A program made the translations under genes and the position numbers. Under the pieces are notes generated by a model. It did not search any database. It worked only from the letters and a program-made list of their open reading frames with translations, and was not told where the DNA came from. From Spirochaetota bacterium (lineage in GTDB: Bacteria; Spirochaetota; Spirochaetia; Treponematales; UBA12059), in NCBI GenBank assembly GCA_003247225.1, contig QKAK01000218.1:1-36104 (forward strand): a DNA stretch of 36,104 bases, read 5' to 3'. Positions 16,460 to 25,233 of this stretch are shown here, in pieces (within the stretch, counting starts at the first letter, position 1; each line of letters starts with the position of its first letter).

Positions 16460-17824
16460 CTAGCGGTACCGCTTGAGGGCCGCGACCGGCTCGAGGCCGT
16501 CGGGGGCCTCAACTATGGCGTTGCGCGCGGAGCCCGGGGGCAGGTAGGCCAGGAGCAGCTCGTCGCCGTCCGTCGCGTAGGCGAACGACACCGCCGGCCG
16601 CTTCTCGCCGTCGAAGCGCAGCGTGAACGCGCCGTCCCAGTCGACGGATAGCTCCGGCGACAGGTACAGGTCCATCGAGACGGAGCCGATCTCGCCGGCG
16701 CCCTCGGGGATGACGTCCGGCGTCAGGGCGCCGTAGGCGGCCCAGGTGAAGCGGCCGGAGCGGGTGATGATCAGCGCGCCGTAGGCCTCGCTCTCGAAGC
16801 GCTCGCCGCCGGCGACGAATCCGGCCAGCGCCGACATGCGCCTGCGCTCCTCGGCGGCGACGACGGCCTGGACGTCCTGGGCGTGCCGGACGAATTCGTA
16901 GGACAGCTCCGCGTCCGGCCCCTTGTCCTCCCTGAGCCTGGCGGCCGCCTCGGGCGACAGGTCCGAAGCGGCCGGGACGAAGACGAGCCGGCCGGACTTC
17001 GTGAAGCGGAACGACGCGCCGCCGGGGAGTATCTCGAACGAGCCGTCCTCGCGGGCGTCGATGGAGTCGTAGCGGTAGATCCTCGAGAAGCCGGGCCTCT
17101 CGACGCGGATCTGGTTGCGCAGCGGGTCGGTGAAGATGCCGTAGCGCGGCTGGTAGGCCGCCAGGTCGAGCTTCCCGGAGGCGACCATCGCGTCGAAGTA
17201 GTCGGGGCGCCAGACGTTGTCGAACAGCGGCGACAGCGACTCGCTCGATACGGTCGAGCCGGCCGCCAGGTCGGGCATCGGCTCCTCCTCGGCGTTCCAT
17301 AGCGTCAGCTGGTTCGAGAACACGTAGCCGGTCGAGCCGTCGTCGGCGAGCGCCAGGTACCAGTCGCCCGCGAGCCGCTCGCCGCCGGTCTCGACCGCGG
17401 CGCCGTCGACCCGCCGGAGCAGCTTGACCGGCTGGCCGAGCCTGAGCCGGTAGACCTGCTCCGAGCCGACGTTCGACGGCTCGTCCCTGAGTATGAGCCC
17501 GTCGCGCATCGCTACGCCGAGCATCGGGGCCATCTCCGCGTATCCGGCGGCGGCCTCCCCGGCCTTCTTCCTGGACGGGTAGCGCTCTACCCTCCATAGC
17601 TCCAGCTCTTCCTTGGCGTCGGAGCCGGGAACGCCCACGGCGTAGGTCTTCGTTATATTCGACTTGAAGTGTATCGGCGCCACGTCGCCGTAGCCGAGGG
17701 CCGAGCCCTCGGGCGGCCAGAGCACGAGGGCCCAGCCCTCCCTGCCCGCGCAGGAGGAGGCGAGCGCGGCCATCAGGACGGCCGCGGCGATCGTCAGTCC
17801 GGTATGTCTATTCGTCAAAGCCAT
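16460..17824 (-). CDS. Lipoprotein with SH3-like domain, unknown function
   Basis: The 454-residue predicted lipoprotein has a signal peptide ending in ASSC with Cys25 as lipid site. Residues about 110-180 look like a bacterial SH3 domain (GLILRDEPSNVGSEQVYRL at the start, then LAGDWYLALADDGSTGYVFS). The rest is beta-rich with repeated aromatic residues and no motif I recognise; proteins of this build are common in treponemes. It is probably attached to the outer or inner membrane on the periplasmic side, possibly sensing wall or surface polymers, but that is an inference. ATG 17824 follows a TATATAAT box by only five to seven bases with GGAG directly against the start, so the mRNA is likely leaderless. 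The ABC-F gene follows at four bases. Confidence 0.8.
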   Translation of the reverse strand: MALTNRHTGLTIAAAVLMAALASSCAGREGWALVLWPPEGSALGYGDVAPIHFKSNITKTYAVGVPGSDAKEELELWRVERYPSRKKAGEAAAGYAEMAPMLGVAMRDGLILRDEPSNVGSEQVYRLRLGQPVKLLRRVDGAAVETGGERLAGDWYLALADDGSTGYVFSNQLTLWNAEEEPMPDLAAGSTVSSESLSPLFDNVWRPDYFDAMVASGKLDLAAYQPRYGIFTDPLRNQIRVERPGFSRIYRYDSIDAREDGSFEILPGGASFRFTKSGRLVFVPAASDLSPEAAARLREDKGPDAELSYEFVRHAQDVQAVVAAEERRRMSALAGFVAGGERFESEAYGALIITRSGRFTWAAYGALTPDVIPEGAGEIGSVSMDLYLSPELSVDWDGAFTLRFDGEKRPAVSFAYATDGDELLLAYLPPGSARNAIVEAPDGLEPVAALKRYR

Positions 17825-17829
17825 GCTCC

Positions 17830-17860
17830 ATTATATAACGAAGGGCGCCGGCCTTGTCAC
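17830..17860 (-). promoter_or_regulatory. Promoter of the SH3 lipoprotein / ABC-F operon
   Basis: Minus-strand GTGACA (17860-17855) is followed after 17 bases by TATATA, or after 19 by a perfect TATAAT (17835-17830). The -10 element ends five to seven bases before ATG 17824, again predicting a leaderless transcript. Confidence 0.6.
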
Positions 17861-17916
17861 GCCCGCCTTGCGCTACGGTCCGGGCTCGGGCATACTACAT
17901 GGCTCGGGGAGGTTCA

Positions 17917-19449
17917 GTGAGCGTCAGGACAGAGGCCGTCATCGAGATCGGCTCCACCGGCATCAGGGTCCTCGTCGCCAACGTATCGGACGACGGGACC
18001 TACGAGATCCTCGAACGGGCGGGCAAGCCCATCGCCCTCGGCCGCGACGTGTTCACCGCCGGCCTCGTCAGCCGCGACTCGGTGGGGGAGTGCATCGCGG
18101 TCCTGCGCTCGTTCCGCGAGCTCCTGCGCGCCTACGGGGTCGAGCCGGCCGACGCGCGCGTCGTCGCGACGAGCGCCCTGCGAGAGGCGGAGAACCGCGA
18201 CGCCTTCGTCGACCGGGTCGCGATGCGCACCGGCTTCCGCGTCGACGTCATCGAGGCGATCGAGGAGAGCCACTACATGTTCCTGGCGGTCCAGCGGGCC
18301 CTCGGCGGCGACGCCCGCTACTTCTCCAGGACCAACTCGATGATCATCGAGGTCGGCGGCGGCTCGACCGAGCTGATGCTGCTCCGCAGGGGGCGCATCG
18401 TCGCGGCCCACTCGCTCCGGCTCGGCACGGTCCGCGTCGACGAGCAGTCGAAGGCCGTGATGGGCTCGTCGGGCTACCTGATGCGCTTCCTCGCGGACAA
18501 CGTCAGGACCGCCTGCGACGGGCTGGAGGACGACCTGCCGCTGTCCGGCGTGCGGTCGTTCGTCGCGATCGGCAACGACGCTCGCTTCGCCGCCTCCGTC
18601 GCCGGGGCCGAGACGCGCTCCGACTACACGATCGTGCCGCGCGAGGCCTTCCTGGGCCTCGTCGACAGGCTCAAGGGCCTGACCGTCGACGACATCGTCG
18701 CGTCGTACCGCGTGCCGTACTCGGACGCCGAGGCGCTGCTGCCGGGCCTCGTGATCCTGTCGCTGTTCATCGAGCGTACCGGGGCCGAGGAGCTGATCGT
18801 GCCCAGGGTCAGCCTGCGCGACGGGCTCCTGATAGCGATGTCCGGCGGCTCGGGCGACGACATCCAGGCCGAGCTCCATAAGCAGATCATAGCGTCGGTC
18901 GTCGGCCTCGGCCGGCGCTACCGCTTCGACGAGGGCCACGCCTCGCACGTCGTCGAGCACGCGCTGTTCCTGTTCGACCGGCTCGGCGAGGCCCACGGCA
19001 TGGGCCGCCGCGAGCGCCTGCTGCTCGAGGCCGCCGCCTACCTGCACGACGTCGGCAACTTCATACGCACGAGCGGCCACCAGCGCCACTCGGAGTACAT
19101 CGTCCTCAACAGCGAGATATTCGGGCTGCAGCGCGACGAGCTGACCATCGTCGCCAACCTCGTCCGCTATCACCGGAAGGCCGGCCCGTCCCCGTCGCAC
19201 GCCAATTACATGAGCCTGCCGCGCGAGGACCGCGCCGTCGTGCTCAAGCTGGCCGCGATGCTGCGCATCGCCGACGCCCTCGACCGGGGCCATACGCAGC
19301 GGCTCAGGCTCGTGGACCTGGAGATGAAGGAGGACCACCTGGTCCTCCAGTCCGATAGCTCGGGCGACCTGTCGCTGGAGCGGCTGTCGCTCGCGGAGAA
19401 GGACGACATGTTCGAGGACGTATTCGGCCTCAAGGTGGTGCTGATATGA
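17917..19449 (+). CDS. ppx: Ppx/GppA family phosphatase with C-terminal HD domain
   Basis: The 510-residue protein combines an ASKHA-fold Ppx/GppA phosphatase (about 1-310) with an HD domain (about 330-490). The first phosphate loop is IEIGSTGIRVLV and the second EVGGGSTELML; both carry Glu where the family usually has Asp. The catalytic Glu region (IEAIEESHYM) is present. The HD part shows HVVEHALFLFDR and YLHDVGNF near residue 376. Members hydrolyse polyphosphate or (p)ppGpp 5' phosphate. GTG 17917 is chosen because GGGGAGG precedes it at the right distance. The stop overlaps the polyphosphate kinase start in ATGA, so the synthetic and degradative enzymes are co-expressed, which supports a polyphosphatase role. 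Confidence 0.87.
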   Translation: MSVRTEAVIEIGSTGIRVLVANVSDDGTYEILERAGKPIALGRDVFTAGLVSRDSVGECIAVLRSFRELLRAYGVEPADARVVATSALREAENRDAFVDRVAMRTGFRVDVIEAIEESHYMFLAVQRALGGDARYFSRTNSMIIEVGGGSTELMLLRRGRIVAAHSLRLGTVRVDEQSKAVMGSSGYLMRFLADNVRTACDGLEDDLPLSGVRSFVAIGNDARFAASVAGAETRSDYTIVPREAFLGLVDRLKGLTVDDIVASYRVPYSDAEALLPGLVILSLFIERTGAEELIVPRVSLRDGLLIAMSGGSGDDIQAELHKQIIASVVGLGRRYRFDEGHASHVVEHALFLFDRLGEAHGMGRRERLLLEAAAYLHDVGNFIRTSGHQRHSEYIVLNSEIFGLQRDELTIVANLVRYHRKAGPSPSHANYMSLPREDRAVVLKLAAMLRIADALDRGHTQRLRLVDLEMKEDHLVLQSDSSGDLSLERLSLAEKDDMFEDVFGLKVVLI

Positions 19450-21569
19450 GCCATAAGCCGGACCGTGAATTCTACCTGAGCCGCGAGCTGTCATGGCTGG
19501 AGTTCAACGCCCGCGTGCTCGAGGAGGGGCTCGACGGCGCGAACCCCCTCCTGGAGCGCCTTCGCTTCCTGTCGATCGTGTCGAGCAACTTCGACGAGTT
19601 CTTCATGGTGCGCGTCGCGGCCGTCAAGGCCAGGGTCAGGGCCGGCGACGCCGACCTGGACTACGCCGGGCTGGGGCCGGAGGAGCTGCTGTCGGCCATA
19701 TCGCGCAGGGCCCGCGAGATAGTCGGCAAGCAGTACGCGGCGCTGATCAACGAGCTGCTGCCGGCTCTGGCCGCCGAGGGCCTCTGGCTGATGCGGCCGA
19801 CCGAGTACGACGCCGAGTCGAGGCGCTGGCTCGAGGATTTCTTCATGGGCCAGGTGGCGCCGGCCCTGACGCCGCTCGCCGTGCCCGTCCCGGAGGAGGG
19901 CGCGCCCGCGGGCTTCCCGACGACCGGGAACCTGCGGATCCACGCGGCCTTCCTGCTGCGCTCGCCAGGCGGCGAGGACCGCCTCGCGATCGTCCAGGTG
20001 CCGCCCAACCTGGGGCGCTTCGTCAGGCTGCCGTCCGGGCCCGGCGCGCGCTACGCGCTGCTCGACGACCTGGTGATGGACTTCGGCCACCGGCTCTTCC
20101 CGGGCTACGCGGTGACCGAGCGATGCCTGTTCAAGGTGACCCGGGACGCCGACATCGGCGTAGACGAGGACCGCGACGACGACTTCGTCGCGGCGATGGA
20201 GGAGGTGCTCGTCAACCGGCAGAATTCGTGGCCGGTCAGGCTGACCATCTCCTCCGACTCCGAGGAGCTCGAGACGCGGCTCGGGGCGGCCCTCGGCCTC
20301 GGCCGGGACGACGTGTACGCGCTGTCCGGCCCCATAGACCTCAAGGGCTTCATGGAGATCGCCAACCTGAAGGGCTTCGACCGGCTGCGCTTCAAGTCCA
20401 GGAGCCATTTCTCGCCGCTGGCCCTGTCGGAGGACAACACCGTCTGGGACGAGATACGCAAGCGCGACCTGGTGCTGCACCTGCCCTACGAGTCGTTCCA
20501 GCCCATCGTCGACTTCGTCGAGGCCGCGGCGACCGATCCGGACGTGCTCGCGATCAAGGCCACCCTGTACCGGACCTCGGGCGACTCGCCGGTCGTCAAG
20601 GCGCTCACGCGCGCCGCCAGGGCGGGGAAGCAGGTAACGGCCGTCGTCGAGCTGAAGGCCCGCTTCGACGAGGAGCGCAACATCGCCTGGGCGTCCAGGC
20701 TGGAGCAGGCCGGCGCGATCGTCGTGTTCGGCGCGGCCCGGCTCAAGGTGCACGCCAAGGCGCTGCTGGTCGTCAGGCGCGAGGAGGACGGCCTGGTCAG
20801 GCGCTACGTGCACCTGTCGACCGGCAACTATAACGACAGGACCGCCAAGCTGTACGGCGACATGTCGCTGTTCACCGCGAACCCGACCATCTGCGCCGAG
20901 ACCGGCGCGTTCTTCAACATGATCACCGGGCTGTCGGCGCGCACCGAGCTGCGCAACCTGTCGATGGCGCCGTTCGACCTCAAGCGCCGCGTCGTCTCGA
21001 TGATAGAGCGCGAGGCCGAGCGCTCGAGCCCGGAGTCGCCGGGGCTGATAGCCGCGAAGATGAACTCGCTGTGCGACAAGGAGATCATCGACGCGCTCTA
21101 CAGGGCCTCCGCGGCCGGCGTGCGGGTGCTGCTCAACGTCCGGGGCATCTGCCAGCTCGTGCCCGGTCTCAAGGGGCTGTCCGAGAACATCACCGTCGTG
21201 TCGATCGTCGGGCGCTACCTGGAGCACGCGCGCGTCTGCTACTTCCGCAACGGCGGCGCCGAGGAGCTGTACCTGTCGAGCGCCGACTGGATGCCGCGCA
21301 ACCTCGAGAAGCGCATCGAGCTGCTGTTCCCCGTGTTCGGCGACGAGGCGCGCGAGCGGGTCTACGACGCGCTGATGTCGTATTTCCTGGACAACGTCAA
21401 GGCGAGGGCCCTCGGGCCCTCGGGGCATTGGCGCCGCGTCAAGGCGCTCGAGGGCGAGGCGCCCTTCTCCGTCCAGGACTACTTCTACGAGGACAGCATC
21501 AAGCGGCTGGAACGGGCGAGCGCGACGAGCGACGCCGCGATGATACAGGTCAGGCGCCGGGCGCCGTGA
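19446..21569 (+). CDS. ppk1: Polyphosphate kinase 1
   Basis: This 707-residue enzyme reversibly transfers the gamma phosphate of ATP onto polyphosphate. The N-terminal domain opens with the typical YLSRELSWLEFNARVLEE. The two catalytic histidines are in place: His436 in LKVHAKALL (autophosphorylated, E. coli His435) and His456 in VHLSTGNYND (E. coli His454). RTSGDSPVV and the ATP-contacting C-terminal segments are intact and length is normal, so it should be active. ATG 19446 overlaps the ppx stop by four bases. The 3' end overlaps the convergent glucanotransferase gene by 20 bases. Confidence 0.96.
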   Translation: MSHKPDREFYLSRELSWLEFNARVLEEGLDGANPLLERLRFLSIVSSNFDEFFMVRVAAVKARVRAGDADLDYAGLGPEELLSAISRRAREIVGKQYAALINELLPALAAEGLWLMRPTEYDAESRRWLEDFFMGQVAPALTPLAVPVPEEGAPAGFPTTGNLRIHAAFLLRSPGGEDRLAIVQVPPNLGRFVRLPSGPGARYALLDDLVMDFGHRLFPGYAVTERCLFKVTRDADIGVDEDRDDDFVAAMEEVLVNRQNSWPVRLTISSDSEELETRLGAALGLGRDDVYALSGPIDLKGFMEIANLKGFDRLRFKSRSHFSPLALSEDNTVWDEIRKRDLVLHLPYESFQPIVDFVEAAATDPDVLAIKATLYRTSGDSPVVKALTRAARAGKQVTAVVELKARFDEERNIAWASRLEQAGAIVVFGAARLKVHAKALLVVRREEDGLVRRYVHLSTGNYNDRTAKLYGDMSLFTANPTICAETGAFFNMITGLSARTELRNLSMAPFDLKRRVVSMIEREAERSSPESPGLIAAKMNSLCDKEIIDALYRASAAGVRVLLNVRGICQLVPGLKGLSENITVVSIVGRYLEHARVCYFRNGGAEELYLSSADWMPRNLEKRIELLFPVFGDEARERVYDALMSYFLDNVKARALGPSGHWRRVKALEGEAPFSVQDYFYEDSIKRLERASATSDAAMIQVRRRAP

Positions 21570-23136
21570 CGGCTCGCTCCGCGGCGGCCGAGGAGCCCGC
21601 CGGAGCCCGGTTGTAGAGCCGCGTCATCGCGCGCAGCCGGTCGGCCGCGCCGGGGCCGGGCAGGCTCCCGAGCCGCCAGGCCCAGTTGCCCTCGGTGGTG
21701 CCCGGGCGGTTCATCCTGGCCTCCGAGCCCAGGCCGAGCAGGTCCTGCATCGGAACCACGACGAGGCCGGCCGCGCTCTTCATCGCCTCGCGCACGAGCG
21801 CGCGCGCCGGGTCCGGCGGGTCGTAGCCCAGGTAGTCGATGATAAAGGCGCGCTCCTCGCGGCTGGCGGACGCCAGCCAGCCGGCCAGCGTGTCGTTGTC
21901 GTGGGTGCCCGTGTACGCGACGCAGCCCGGCGCGTAGTTGTGCGGCAGGAACGGGTTGCCCGGGTCCAGGCCGCGGCCGGACTCCCTAGCGTCGAAGCCG
22001 AACTGCAGTATCCTCATGCCCGGCAGCCCGAAGCGGTCGCGCAGCTCGACGACGTCCGGCGTGATGAAGCCGAGGTCCTCGGCCAGTATCGGCAGCTCGT
22101 CGCCGAGCCTGGCACGGAGGGCCGACAGCAGGGCCGTCCCGGGGGCCGCCTTCCATTCGCCGCGCCTGGCCGTCTTGCGGCCGGCGGGCACGGCCCAGCA
22201 CGCGGCCAGCCCCCTGAAGTGGTCGACGCGGACCAGGTCGTAGAGCGATAGCGCCGCCTCGACCCTGGCTATCCACCACTCGAAGCCCGTCGCCTCGTGG
22301 CGCTCCCAATCGTAGAGCGGGTTGCCCCAGAGCTGGCCGTCCCTCGAGAAGTAGTCGGGCGGCACGCCCGCGACCTCGATGGGCCTGCCGGAGGCGTCCA
22401 GCCTGAACAGCTCGGGATGGGCCCAGGCGTCGGCCGAGTCCATCGCCACGAAGATCGGCAGGTCGCCGACGATGGACACGCCGCGGCTAGCGGCGCGGGC
22501 GCGCAGCTCGTCCCACTGCCGGCGGAACAGGAACTGCTCGGCACCGATCAGGGCCAGCTCGCGTCCGCGCCCGGCGCGGAAGGCGGCGATCGCCTCGGGC
22601 TCGCGCCGGGCGAGGCCTCGCGGCCAGTACGCGTTCCACGACGAGTCCCGGACGCCGGCGGCCGCCGCGGCGGCGTCGCGCTCGCGCTTGATGGCGGTGA
22701 ACAGGCAGTAGTCGTCGAGCCAGCCCGCGTTCGCCCGCCCGAACGCGTCGAGCTCGGCGGCGTACCCGCCCGACGATAGGAGCCGCTCGGCCGCCAGCCG
22801 GGCCAGGCTCTCCTTGGCCGGGATGGCCCTGCCGTAGTCCACGCGGCCGCCTCGGCCGTCCCGCGCGCGTTCGAGCTCGGCGTCCGTCAGGAGCCCGTCG
22901 CGCCTCAGCAGCTCCGGCGACAGCAGGAGCGCGTCGCCGGCGAAGCTGGAGAACGGCGCGTACGGCGAGTCGCCGTAGCCGGTCGGCCCGAGCGGCAGGA
23001 CCTGCCAGACCGACTGGCCGGCGTCGGCGAGCCAATCGACGAAGCGGACGGCCTCGGGGCCGAGGTCGCCGATACCGTACGGCCCGGGCAACGAGGTGGG
23101 GTGAAGCAGTACGCCGCTCGATCGTCTCAGTCGCAT
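21550..23136 (-). CDS. malQ: 4-alpha-glucanotransferase (amylomaltase)
   Basis: The 528-residue cytoplasmic enzyme belongs to glycoside hydrolase family 77. It shows the N-terminal RRSSGVLLHPTSLPGPYGIGDLG, the nucleophile region LVRVDHFRGL (Asp near 305), the acid/base region LAEDLGFITPDVV (Glu near 353), and GTHDNDTLAGW. It moves alpha-1,4-glucan segments between maltooligosaccharides, so it acts in glycogen or maltodextrin turnover. ATG 23136 is chosen over an upstream in-frame ATG because GGAGGG precedes it and homology starts there. It is a single gene, convergent with ppk1. Confidence 0.95.
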   Translation of the reverse strand: MRLRRSSGVLLHPTSLPGPYGIGDLGPEAVRFVDWLADAGQSVWQVLPLGPTGYGDSPYAPFSSFAGDALLLSPELLRRDGLLTDAELERARDGRGGRVDYGRAIPAKESLARLAAERLLSSGGYAAELDAFGRANAGWLDDYCLFTAIKRERDAAAAAAGVRDSSWNAYWPRGLARREPEAIAAFRAGRGRELALIGAEQFLFRRQWDELRARAASRGVSIVGDLPIFVAMDSADAWAHPELFRLDASGRPIEVAGVPPDYFSRDGQLWGNPLYDWERHEATGFEWWIARVEAALSLYDLVRVDHFRGLAACWAVPAGRKTARRGEWKAAPGTALLSALRARLGDELPILAEDLGFITPDVVELRDRFGLPGMRILQFGFDARESGRGLDPGNPFLPHNYAPGCVAYTGTHDNDTLAGWLASASREERAFIIDYLGYDPPDPARALVREAMKSAAGLVVVPMQDLLGLGSEARMNRPGTTEGNWAWRLGSLPGPGAADRLRAMTRLYNRAPAGSSAAAERAVTAPGA

Positions 23137-23374
23137 CCGGCCCTCCGCGTTAGGTATAGGCCCGTCCGGGCCGCGTGTCAAAGGGGCCGCCCGCTCGCCG
23201 CGTCCCCCGGCCGGCTTCTTGAAATCCCGTTTTTAGCGATAAAACCGATTTACCGAAAAAATAGCTGGTCCGCTTGCGCCGAGCCCGATAGAGTGGTAGC
23301 ATTGATGGCCTGAACGGCGATCGTCGATCGCCGTTTTCCGTCCCATCACGGTCCTAAATCTTAAGGGAGGTTTT
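23137..23374 (+). promoter_or_regulatory. Upstream region of the nucleotidase gene with a terminator-like hairpin
   Basis: This 238-base intergenic region separates two divergent genes and holds an AT-rich stretch at 23217-23270, where promoters are likely. On the plus strand a near-perfect hairpin at 23313-23335 (AACGGCGATC paired with its complement around GTC) is followed by TTTTCC, which resembles a weak Rho-independent terminator or attenuator. A candidate promoter is TTGCGC with TAGCAT 17 bases later, ending just before the hairpin. A strong AAGGGAGGT ribosome binding site precedes ATG 23375. No known riboswitch motif is recognised. Confidence 0.45.
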
Positions 23375-24934
23375 ATGAAACGTTTCGCCCTAATCCTGGC
23401 GGTAGTCGCCGCGATCTTCGCGGTCGGCTGCGTCAGCCAGCCCGCGGCCCCGGCCGGCGGAGAGGTCAAGATAGCCGTTCTGCACGTGAACGACACGCAC
23501 GGTCACCCGATCGCGTTCGCGAACAGCCCGCACGTCGCCGTCGGCGGCCTGCCGGCCATGGCGATGCTCGTCGGACAGACCCGCGCCGAGTACGACAACG
23601 TGCTCGTGCTGGACGCCGGCGACTACAATACCGGGCTCTCCGAGTCCAACTTCTTCAAGGCCGAGCCGGACGTCGTCGGCCGTAACATGATCGGCTTCGA
23701 CGCCGTCGCCCTCGGAAACCACGAGTTCGACAACGAGATCTCGGTACTCGAGGCCCAGAAGGCCCTCGCCGAGTTCCCGCTGATCTCCGCCAACGTCAAG
23801 ACCAAGGACGGCGCCTACGTCGCCGACGCCCCCTACATCGTCAAGGAATACCAGGGCGTCAAGGTCGGCGTCTTCGGCCTGATCACCAAGGAGACCGAGA
23901 CCGTCGGCAACCCGGCCATCGTCAAGGACCTCGTGTTCGCCGACGAGATCGAGACCGCGAAGGAAATGGTCAAGGTGCTCCGCGAGCAGGAGAAGGTCGA
24001 CGTCGTGATCGCCCTCGTACACCTCGGCATGGACGACGTCTACGCCCCCGGTTCCAAGGGCCTCGCCGCCGCCGTCCCCGGCATCGACCTGATCGTCGAC
24101 GGCCACAGCCACACCCTGCCCGAGGCCCCGGTCGTGGTCAACGGCACCCCGATCGTCCAGGCCGGCCAGTGGGGCATGTACGTCGGCAAGGGCGTCCTGA
24201 CCGTCAAGGACGGCAAGGTCGCCGGCTTCGACTGGGAAGCCGTCTCGATCAACCATAACGACAAGGCCAAGCAGCCGGTCGGCCCGCAGTTCGAGCAGCA
24301 CCCGCTCATCCAGCCCGTGCTCTCCGACTACGCCGACAGGGTCGAGGGCATGCTCAAGGAGAAGATCGGCGTAGCCGCCGAGACCTTCCCGAACGCGATG
24401 ACCCGCAAGGCCGAGACCGCCATCGGCGACCTCGTCACCGACGCGATGAAGTTCGTCACCAAGGCCCAGGGCGTAGACTTCGCTATGAACAACGGCGGCG
24501 GCATCCGCGCCGACCTGCCCGCCGGCGACGTCACCCTCAAGTCGATCTATACGGTGCTGCCCTTCGACAACTCCGTGACGGTCATCAAGCTCAAGGGCTC
24601 CGACGTCCAGGCCATGTTCGACTACATCGCCACCACCATCGGCAAGGGCGCCTTCGCCCAGGTCTCCGACGGCGTCAGCTACACGATCAACGTGAAGGCC
24701 GGCAAGTGCGAGAACGTCCTCATCGGCGGCAAGCCCCTCGATCCCGCCAAGGTCTACACCATCGCCACTAACTCCTACCTGGCCACCGGCGGCGACGGCT
24801 ACGCCATGTTCAAGAACGCGCTGTCCTCCTACGAGACCAGCATGTTCCAGCGCGACGCCCTGATCGCCTACGTCCGCCAGCTCGGCAAGGACCTGGCCCC
24901 GGTAATCGCCGGCCGCGTCACCATCGTCGAGTAA
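23375..24934 (+). CDS. Lipoprotein 5'-nucleotidase / UDP-sugar hydrolase family
   Basis: This 519-residue lipoprotein belongs to the UshA/5'-nucleotidase family. The signal peptide ends in AVGC with Cys19 as the lipid site. The N-terminal metallophosphoesterase domain carries NDTHGH (39-44), DAGDYN, GNHEFD, ALVHLG and DGHSHT, so the two-metal site is complete. The C-terminal domain carries NNGGGIRADL and ATNSYLATGGDGY, the nucleotide-binding part. It would cleave extracellular nucleotides to nucleosides and phosphate on the periplasmic side. Codon use is strongly biased to C-ending and a few preferred codons (GTC, CTC, GCC, AAG), more than in neighbours, which suggests high expression. A strong ribosome binding site and terminator fit this. 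Confidence 0.93.
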   Translation: MKRFALILAVVAAIFAVGCVSQPAAPAGGEVKIAVLHVNDTHGHPIAFANSPHVAVGGLPAMAMLVGQTRAEYDNVLVLDAGDYNTGLSESNFFKAEPDVVGRNMIGFDAVALGNHEFDNEISVLEAQKALAEFPLISANVKTKDGAYVADAPYIVKEYQGVKVGVFGLITKETETVGNPAIVKDLVFADEIETAKEMVKVLREQEKVDVVIALVHLGMDDVYAPGSKGLAAAVPGIDLIVDGHSHTLPEAPVVVNGTPIVQAGQWGMYVGKGVLTVKDGKVAGFDWEAVSINHNDKAKQPVGPQFEQHPLIQPVLSDYADRVEGMLKEKIGVAAETFPNAMTRKAETAIGDLVTDAMKFVTKAQGVDFAMNNGGGIRADLPAGDVTLKSIYTVLPFDNSVTVIKLKGSDVQAMFDYIATTIGKGAFAQVSDGVSYTINVKAGKCENVLIGGKPLDPAKVYTIATNSYLATGGDGYAMFKNALSSYETSMFQRDALIAYVRQLGKDLAPVIAGRVTIVE

Positions 24935-24960
24935 TCCAAGGTCGACGATAGACTCGTAAT

Positions 24961-24993
24961 AAAGGCGGCCGCCCCTCGGGGCGGCCGCCTTTT
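24961..24993 (+). terminator. Rho-independent terminator of the nucleotidase gene
   Basis: A 14-base-pair perfect stem (24961-24974 with 24979-24992) closes a CTCG tetraloop and ends in TTTT. It lies 26 bases after the stop codon. Confidence 0.9.
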
Positions 24994-25108
24994 CGTCCAT
25001 GGCGCGGCGCCGGCTTCGTCGCTAGCCCGGCGCGCGCCTCGACATGCTCGGGCCTTCGGCGCTCCCCGGGCGCCGCTCCTCGCCATCATCCACGCCATGG
25101 ACGAAAAG
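24989..25108. repeat. Long inverted repeat in a 299-base convergent intergenic region
   Basis: CTTTTCGTCCATGGCG (24989-25004) recurs as its exact reverse complement at 25093-25108, 88 bases apart. The left arm includes the T-run of the nucleotidase terminator. The interior is GC-rich with smaller self-complementary parts. The rest of the gap up to the cobS stop at 25234 contains a second copy of GCCTCGACAT (near 25037 and 25129) and a pyrimidine-rich tract (25171-25197). No convincing gene is seen in the region. Confidence 0.6.
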
Positions 25109-25233
25109 CCGGGTGTGTCGGCGCGGCGAGCCTCGACATACGGGATGCGCGGGCGAAGATCCAGGCGCGTCTTCTCTTTCTTCCCTCTTCTATCTCGTAT
25201 GCTCTTATTCGCCTTGCCCGATACCGGCCCCGG

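Noticed and set aside
17914-19494. Long open frame antisense to the ppx gene
   Set aside because: GC-rich codon structure keeps antisense frames open; the product has no domain and the sense strand encodes an intact Ppx/HD protein.
19491-21428. Long open frame antisense to ppk1
   Set aside because: Same cause; polyphosphate kinase with both catalytic histidines occupies the other strand.
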